Program-made: the position numbers and the translations under genes
Shown here: positions 58,649-64,000 of the stretch, piece after piece
Layout of the letters: each line of letters opens with the position of its first letter
How positions within the stretch are numbered: position 1 is the first letter of the stretch
Assembly: GCA_035048495.1 (NCBI GenBank)
Contig: CM068553.1
Location: 4,085,259-4,149,258 of the forward strand
Origin: Euptelea pleiosperma
Lineage: Eukaryota; Streptophyta; Magnoliopsida; Ranunculales; Eupteleaceae
Direction of reading: 5' to 3'
DNA: 64,000 nt
Notes under the pieces: model-generated
The model's input: the letters and a program-made list of their open reading frames with translations, nothing else
Databases searched by the model: none
What the model was told of the DNA's origin: nothing

Positions 58649-59146
58649 TGTAGGGGTGTATTTGGGAGGAGGAGCAAAATAAGAAAGTTTCAACTCAAAG
58701 GGCAGTTTGGAAGATTAGTTTGGAGGGGTGAATTTGTAAATTGTGACAACTCAAGACACAATTAAAAAGTCAAAATTCTAAAATTGTCCATACTTAGTTA
58801 TTAAGGGTTGTTTTGGAAATATGAAACTAATGGCATATAAAGTAATTAAGTTGTTATAAAGGAACTGTTTTGAAAATATAGAAATAATAGCATGTTAAGT
58901 AATCAGGTGGTTAAAAAAGATTGTTTTGAAAATAGAGATAAAATGGCATAGTTAGTAATTTTGTGATAATAAAGGGACTATATTGAAAATATAATTAATG
59001 GCATGAGAAGTAATTAAGTAGTTTAATAAAGTTATTTTTCAATAAACCAAAATATAATCGTGAGTACAATGAAAGACTATTTTACTTCAAAAAAAGATCC
59101 TCATAAAAAATGGAGTAGAACTTTGTTGACGGATGTCCTTCAGCAA

Positions 59147-59270
59147 AGTTGCCAGCTTGCTCAGTTGTTGAAGTTTGTGGGTGATGATACCATAGACCTG
59201 GGTTCAAAATCCGCCTTTGCCGAGTTACTGAACTCCTTAAAAACAGGCTTACCTATCAAAAAAAAAAGAG
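59147..59270 (+). mobile_element. tRNA-derived SINE, copy 3
   Basis: Contains gccagcttgctcagttgttg, gacctgggttcaaaatccgc, then gttactgaactccttaaaaa and aggcttacctatcaaaaaa. The target duplication is unclear because the left flank resembles the outer part of the MITE to the right (gttgacg-gatg). Confidence 0.72.
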
Positions 59271-59274
59271 AAGT

Positions 59275-59525
59275 TGACGATGGACCACAATATAAGCCAC
59301 ATGGCACGATTGGTGGACCTACATAAAAAAATCAGCACGATTGGTGATTTCTAGGCATTGGAGTGATTTTCATGGGTTGATTTTTAACCGTGGGATTTGA
59401 GCATTATTTGGGGTAGAAAGATCCAAAGGTTTGAAATTACTAATCAGGCTGATTTTTGGTATGTAGGTACACGTAAGGATGTCCCAAACATCCATATAGT
59501 TAGTAGTCCAGGTGGCTCATACTAG
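59275..59525. mobile_element. CACGTG palindromic MITE, shortened left arm
   Basis: The left arm is compressed: ccacaatataagccacatgg runs straight into cacgattggtggacctaca, with the ccgtatggatgtttggcc block missing. The right arm gatttttggtatgtaggtac and ccaaacatccatatagttag is largely intact. Confidence 0.7.
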
Positions 59526-59929
59526 AGGGTAGCATCTTCCTAAAAAATAATAACTGTACAACACTAATGCCATAGCGGACGATAGAAAAGATCTCAACAT
59601 TTAATGAGCTAATAGGTGGTTGGGTGAAGAGACATTTTATCAACCATGTGTTGTTGGTAAAAAAAGAGCTTAGCATTTAATGAACTAATAGGTGCCTAAC
59701 TATGTTATTTTATTTTTTATAGGCAACTAATAGTGAGCGTAGAACTAGATAAGCACAAATGCCTTAGGAAATTAACAGTACTTCCCCTTTGAAGCTGAGC
59801 ACAACTTCCTTTCCGTTATGTCGCGATTATCCACACATAAAAAGTCCTTCAATTTGGATTGACAACGATGAACTTTTTGTAGTAGAACTTTGATGATGAC
59901 GTCCCTCATCAACAATTACGAAAAACAGC

Positions 59930-60245
59930 AATATGAGCCACGTGGCACACTCTTACAAACCATCGACCATATGGATCTTTGGCCCATCCCTAGTTGGATC
60001 TACTTACCAAAATTCAGCCTAATTAGTAAATTTCTATCCATTGGATTAGAGTCGTACTCATAATTTATTTTTAACTATGTATTTTGAACATTACTTGGGG
60101 TATTAAAATTTGGAAGTTAAAAATCCTTAATCGGGGTTGATCTTTGGTTTGTAGATATACCTAGGGATTACCCAAACATCCATAGGGTCAATTTCCTCTT
60201 GGAGTGTGCCACGTGGCTCACATTGTGGTCTATCATAAAAGTATT
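59930..60245. mobile_element. CACGTG palindromic MITE
   Basis: The left arm caatatgagccacgtggcac and right arm gtgtgccacgtggctcacat both keep perfect CACGTG. Inner blocks cctaattagtaaatttctat and ttggtttgtagatataccta are in place. It lies about 0.9 kb upstream of AN. Confidence 0.8.
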
Positions 60246-60514
60246 TTTTTTCTTTGCATATAATTTGGTTGAGTGACATGAGAGGAATTTTCTTTGGGGA
60301 GACTTCATTTAATGAGCTTACCAAAAGACAAAAGAAACCATGCAATAAGTACTTTGAAGAAAACAAAAGAAGCAAAAGTATTTTTGGGATATTGCGGTTT
60401 GGGGCAGATTGTGAAGCCCGGGTCATCGCATATCATTTTCAGTTCCCTTTTTGAAATTTTCGGTTCCTTTTTAAACCATGCATTAATTTCAGCATAATCT
60501 TTCATTAGCTGTGA

Positions 60515-60760
60515 CAAGGGGATGCCACGTGTGTTGTACATGCACCTTAAACGGGGAAGCACCTTACACGTGAGTTCTAAGCATTCGGTTGGAGTTGTTT
60601 TCATGGTTTGATTTTTCACCGTAGATATTGAGCATTATTTTGGGTACAAAGATCCAAAGGTTCAAAACCACCGAATAGCATGGTTAGAGTACTTAGATCC
60701 AAAGGTTAGAAAGCACTAATCAGCCTGATTTTTGTACGTAGGTCCATCGTAGATTTTGAG
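60515..60760 (-). mobile_element. Helitron 3' fragment with MITE remnants
   Basis: Plus strand caaggggatgccacgtgtgt followed by gtacatgcaccttaaac corresponds to the 3' end of the MITE-carrying Helitrons (CTAG decayed to CAAG). MITE core pieces follow (attcggttggagttgttttc, gagcattattttgggtaca twice). The 5' part is missing. Confidence 0.6.
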
Positions 60761-61124
60761 CATTATTTTGGGTACAAAGATCATATTTCAAGAAAAAATT
60801 GTAAATGAAACTCCTACCGGACTTTATCTTTGGCTTCCAATTTGAAGACAATGGTCTCCAGTCCCCAGTCCGTGATACGAGGGCTGATATACGTGACACC
60901 TCTGGGTCAAGCATTGCGTGAGGCAAAATTTGTCCTGTTTTCGAGGGAGAGAGAGGGTACAAGAGTACCAGACCAGATATGTCCACCTCCTCGACCACGG
61001 GAAGAAGAAAAAGGAAGAAAAACAACAACTTAAAAAATGAAGAGAAGAAGCCTGAGAGCAGCATCAGTGGCGCACGGGCAGTAGAGAGAGTAGAGAAGAT
61101 TAAGCAGAGAAGTAAAAGAAGAAG

Positions 61125-61739
61125 ATGAGAGAGGGCATTCAGATCGAAACCACCAAAACCCCTACCACAATGGCTCACCGTAACAACTCCTCCAAACAAC
61201 TCTCGCCTCTCCCCTTAGTCGTCTCTCTGAACTGCCTCGAAAACTGCAGCCTCGAACAAGAAACCCTCGTCGGCATCGCCATCGTCGAACACGTGGGCCT
61301 TAACCGCCTCGCGGACGGCCGGATCGAGTCCGCCGCGGCTGTCCTCCTCCACTCACTCGCCTTCCTTCCCCGGGCCGCCCAACGCCGTCTCCAGCCATGG
61401 CAACTCATCCTCTGCCTCGGCTCCTCCGACCGCTCCGTCGACTCCGCCCTCGCGGCCGATCTCGGCCTCCGCCTCGTCCACGTCGATGCCTCCCGTGCAG
61501 AGGAGATCGCTGACACCGTCATGGCTCTCTTCCTCGGCTTGCTTCGTCGCACTCACCTCCTCTCTCGCCATGCCTTCTCTGCCTCAGGATGGCTCGGTTC
61601 GGTCCAGCCCCTTTGTAGCGGAATGCGGCGCTGCCGTGGTCTCGTGTTGGGGATCATTGGGAGATCTGCGTCTGCGAGGTCGTTGGCTACTAGGAGTTTG
61701 GCGTTTAAGATGAGTGTGCTTTATTTTGATGTTCATGAG
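61125..61739 (+). CDS. AN: ANGUSTIFOLIA (plant CtBP/BARS homologue), first exon
   Basis: Exon 1 encodes residues 1-205 from ATG 61125 to a donor at 61740 (GAG|GTATGG). A second in-frame ATG lies at residue 16 (MAHRN). Relatives begin with a similar short leader, so the first is preferred. Seen: LNCLENCSLEQETLVG, RLADGRIESAAAVLLHSLAF, LGSSDRSVDSALAADLGLRL, SRAEEIADTVMALFLGLLRR and CRGLVLGIIGRSASARSLAT. These are the nearly invariant N-terminal half of AN, which controls cell shape, microtubules and leaf width. The fold is that of 2-hydroxyacid dehydrogenases, but the dinucleotide-binding glycines are replaced (GIIGRSASA at 176-184). The exon is GC-rich compared with its surroundings. The rest of the gene lies right of the window. 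Confidence 0.96.
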
Positions 61740-64000
61740 GTATGGATTCGAATTGAACGATTCTTCGTGTAATTTTATCCCCGTGTAAATATATTTTTTT
61801 GAATTGGTTTGAATTCGAGTGAATGCTTGGCTGAGCAGTGTGTTTCTAGCTAAATGTGATCCTTTGGAAGTTCAGTTTTGGAAATTTAAAGTTTATGAGT
61901 TAATCATGGATTTGGTATTTTGGGATTGATTGATTGTGTTGATGTTTTTGAGCTTGAATCATTATGTGTAGTGGCAGTGGATGTTGATGTTGAATAGATT
62001 CAAGGCCGAGAGGTGAGGAAAAACAAGTATAAGATGAACTGAGTATAAAATCTTTGAAAGTAATAATCTCTTGAGTGGTCATAGAAATTTTGAAGTCCAA
62101 ACGCTATACTCTAATGCAGCTTTACGTTGCAATTGTTAATTATTAGGTGAAGGATTTGATCTAGCCCCTTTTATGGTTCAAACTTGCATGATTGTTTGAC
62201 CTAGTGACAAAAAAATGTCATTTTAGAAGATCAGCCAAATAATTTTTTTCCATGTAGAAGTGTTCATAACATCATGCTAAGAAGTTGATTTTGAGGAGCT
62301 TAACTGCTTAACCATCAAATTCAATTTTTGGGGATGAAAATTCATTTATTTTGAATAGGATTTGCTAAGTTGGTAAAGTCTGTTCGAATGTGGGTATTGA
62401 TACTACAGACTTGGGTTCAGAACCCGTCTTCACCCTCCCTAACCCACTGATCACTAACCTGCTTGCATACCAAAAAAAGTACACCTTTGCATAGAGGCGA
62501 GCTTGAAAACGAGAATGTTAAGTACTTATACTTATCTTTAAGACACCAAAATGTTAGGGATAGACTGTCATTTGTACTTTTTGGAAGAATGCAACTAATG
62601 AGAGAATTTTTTGTTATGTGTGTGATGCAGAAATGAGAATTGTTTGGTCAAGGGGAGATTTAGAAGAGAACACTCTTGCTTCAGCTCTCTATTTCATAAA
62701 GAAATCAATTCAAACAATCACAATACCATGCTCTTTCTTCTCAATTCCTACCATATTTATAAACTTAAAAAAGATCAAACCTACTGAAGCTAAAATTGTA
62801 AAAACTCTTCCCTTCTAAAAACTATTCTCCTAAAACAAGCAACTTCCTACTTTAATTTTAGATAATAACAAACAAGTAAACTTCCTAATTGAGTTTGGCA
62901 ATTTTGGGGATTTTAGTAATTTCTTGGATTCACTAATCTTGGTTTTCAATTTATGATAGGGTGTGCTGCATCCGTGTGCGAGGTTTATCCTTTATGGTTG
63001 GGGTTCAGATATTGTTTATATGCAACACCAAAGCCCTCTAGAGCCCAAATTTCCATTTCTCCTTCCCAATGTTCCCCTAGCTTGGCCCATCCTCGAAGGT
63101 GTTGTTGTGTAACAAGCACATAATGTCCATGGATTTTATCATCAATTTGATGAATTAATTTCAGGATATAGAACTTTCCTATTATAACAGGTTGTTCAAA
63201 AGGATCTCCCTCTCTTCCATCAAATATTCTGCCTTTTCCCCGATACGTTCAAATACCCATGGTTTAGCTGTTTGCTTACTGGCTTCCTATAATTCAGGAA
63301 ACACTAGTTTTCTAGAGAGCTCATATCTCTCATCAAAAGGTGTATTCGATAATGCCTGTCTAGCAGATCCACAGCTTGCCATACACTCTGGGAATCGATC
63401 CACACTCCATCCCACAGATCTCCTGCCAGATCGATCTCTAACCAGAGCCTCAGAATTAGCCATCCAGGGGACATGGTAATCACAAAGAGTTAGCGTTATT
63501 TTATGGCCAGACCCCACCTATCCATGAGCCTTTCTCACTAGGTCCTGGCATGCTTCCTATGAATTTGTCTCCATTTTGAATTCCTAAACTGATTCCCAGA
63601 ATTTTGTCAGAGTTTTCTTTTGTTAGATTGTAACATTGACATGGCAGTTTTTGGGTTTTTTTTGCCATGTCAATACACGTCGACACTCGACACAGATATA
63701 CGAGTCGATACTGCATGACACTGATTAGGACAGGTACAGACGGGTTGTCCAAAATATTTGGTTTTTCATTTTTTATCATTATTTTTTTGAAAAAGAAGAT
63801 CTGTTGTTGAGGTTGAGGGATGGGAAGAAAGAACAAAAACCATTTTTCAGAAAAGAAGATCCACTTTCGTTGAGAGAAATACAAAATAGATGGAAAAGAA
63901 GAAGAACCAAAAACAAAAAACTTACCTTTATCCTTCTTCTTCGCATGCAAGTTAGGAAAAACAATGCTTCTTTTGTCTTTCACCAAAAAACTTTGGATTC
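61740..64000 (+). other. AN intron 1, truncated by the window edge
   Basis: At least 2.26 kb of intron. I searched for the next AN exon (expected to encode a ...ARRMDTLNDLL-like peptide) and did not find it. A SINE lies at 62355-62478. The rest is AT-rich, with an A-rich plus-strand region at 63780-63930, and shows no recognisable gene. Confidence 0.75.
62355..62478 (+). mobile_element. tRNA-derived SINE, copy 4, in AN intron 1
   Basis: Diverged copy: gctaagttggtaaagtctgt, gacttgggttcagaacccgt, then ttcaccctccctaacccact and an A-rich end (gcataccaaaaaa). It has a small insertion between the A and B boxes relative to the others. No target duplication was resolved. Confidence 0.65.

Larger units (their letters stand above)
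57369..61124. other. At1g01500-homologue to AN intergenic region
   Basis: 3.8 kb. The first 550 bp after the stop are probably 3' UTR. Then come a MITE, a Helitron end, a SINE, two more MITEs and a Helitron fragment. The stretch 58620-59090 is AT-rich with repeated gttttgaaaatat-like phrases. The last 300 bp are purine-rich (gagagagtagagaagattaa) and probably form the AN 5' UTR. Confidence 0.8.

Noticed and set aside
61175..61571. Minus-strand open frames over AN exon 1
   Set aside because: Antisense shadows of a GC-rich coding exon. The plus-strand protein is clearly AN.
63501..63986. A 161-codon minus-strand open frame at the right edge
   Set aside because: Lies in AN intron 1, AT-rich, with Lys/Phe runs from homopolymers and no recognisable domain. 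Kept out for lack of support.
1..64000. CRISPR array, prophage or bacterial-type system
   Set aside because: Tandem arrays here have no constant repeat with unique spacers, and all genes are plant nuclear genes with introns.

Overview
The window is nuclear DNA of a flowering plant. The genes have many GT-AG introns and AT-rich introns, and the repeats are plant types: hAT and Tourist/Harbinger MITEs, Mutator-like elements, Helitrons, L1-type LINE tails, tRNA-derived SINEs and a copia LTR scrap. All recognised proteins are plant families. The repeat style does not look like a grass, but I cannot name the species.

Six protein genes are supported, four of them complete. From left to right they are: DDA1 (+, 5' end outside the window); a DUF21/CNNM-type CBS-domain membrane protein (+, 13 coding exons); 1-aminocyclopropane-1-carboxylate synthase, ACS (+, 4 exons); a heavy-metal-associated isoprenylated protein, HIPP (-, 3 exons); a homologue of the uncharacterised Arabidopsis protein At1g01500 (+, 2 exons); and the first exon of ANGUSTIFOLIA, AN (+, running off the right edge). 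As I recall the Arabidopsis map, the last four correspond to the consecutive loci At1g01480 to At1g01510, so this looks like an ancient conserved block expanded here by transposons.

Region by region: 1-4922 is the DDA1 3' half with a 4-kb intron holding a Helitron end and a tandem repeat. 4923-8551 holds MITEs. 8552-12800 is the CBS/DUF21 gene with a SINE in intron 4. 12801-24578 is transposon-rich, with two Helitrons whose 3' ends face each other and a run of CACGTG-bearing palindromic MITEs. 24579-28801 is ACS, whose 2.6-kb third intron contains a Mutator-like element that itself contains a MITE. 28802-37264 holds a minisatellite, a duplicated segment with a LINE in only one copy, and a tandemly amplified MITE arm. 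37265-38241 is HIPP. 38242-54372 contains several layers of nested elements. 54373-57368 is the At1g01500 homologue. 57369-61124 holds more MITEs, and 61125-64000 is AN exon 1 plus part of intron 1.

The dominant repeat is a roughly 300-bp palindromic MITE with G-box (CACGTG) sequence in both arms, present in about twenty complete or partial copies. At least three copies ride inside small Helitrons. No bacterial-type or CRISPR system is present. The most notable signals are the conserved four-gene block, the ACS gene lacking its usual C-terminal regulatory tail, and the MITE-carrying Helitron family.
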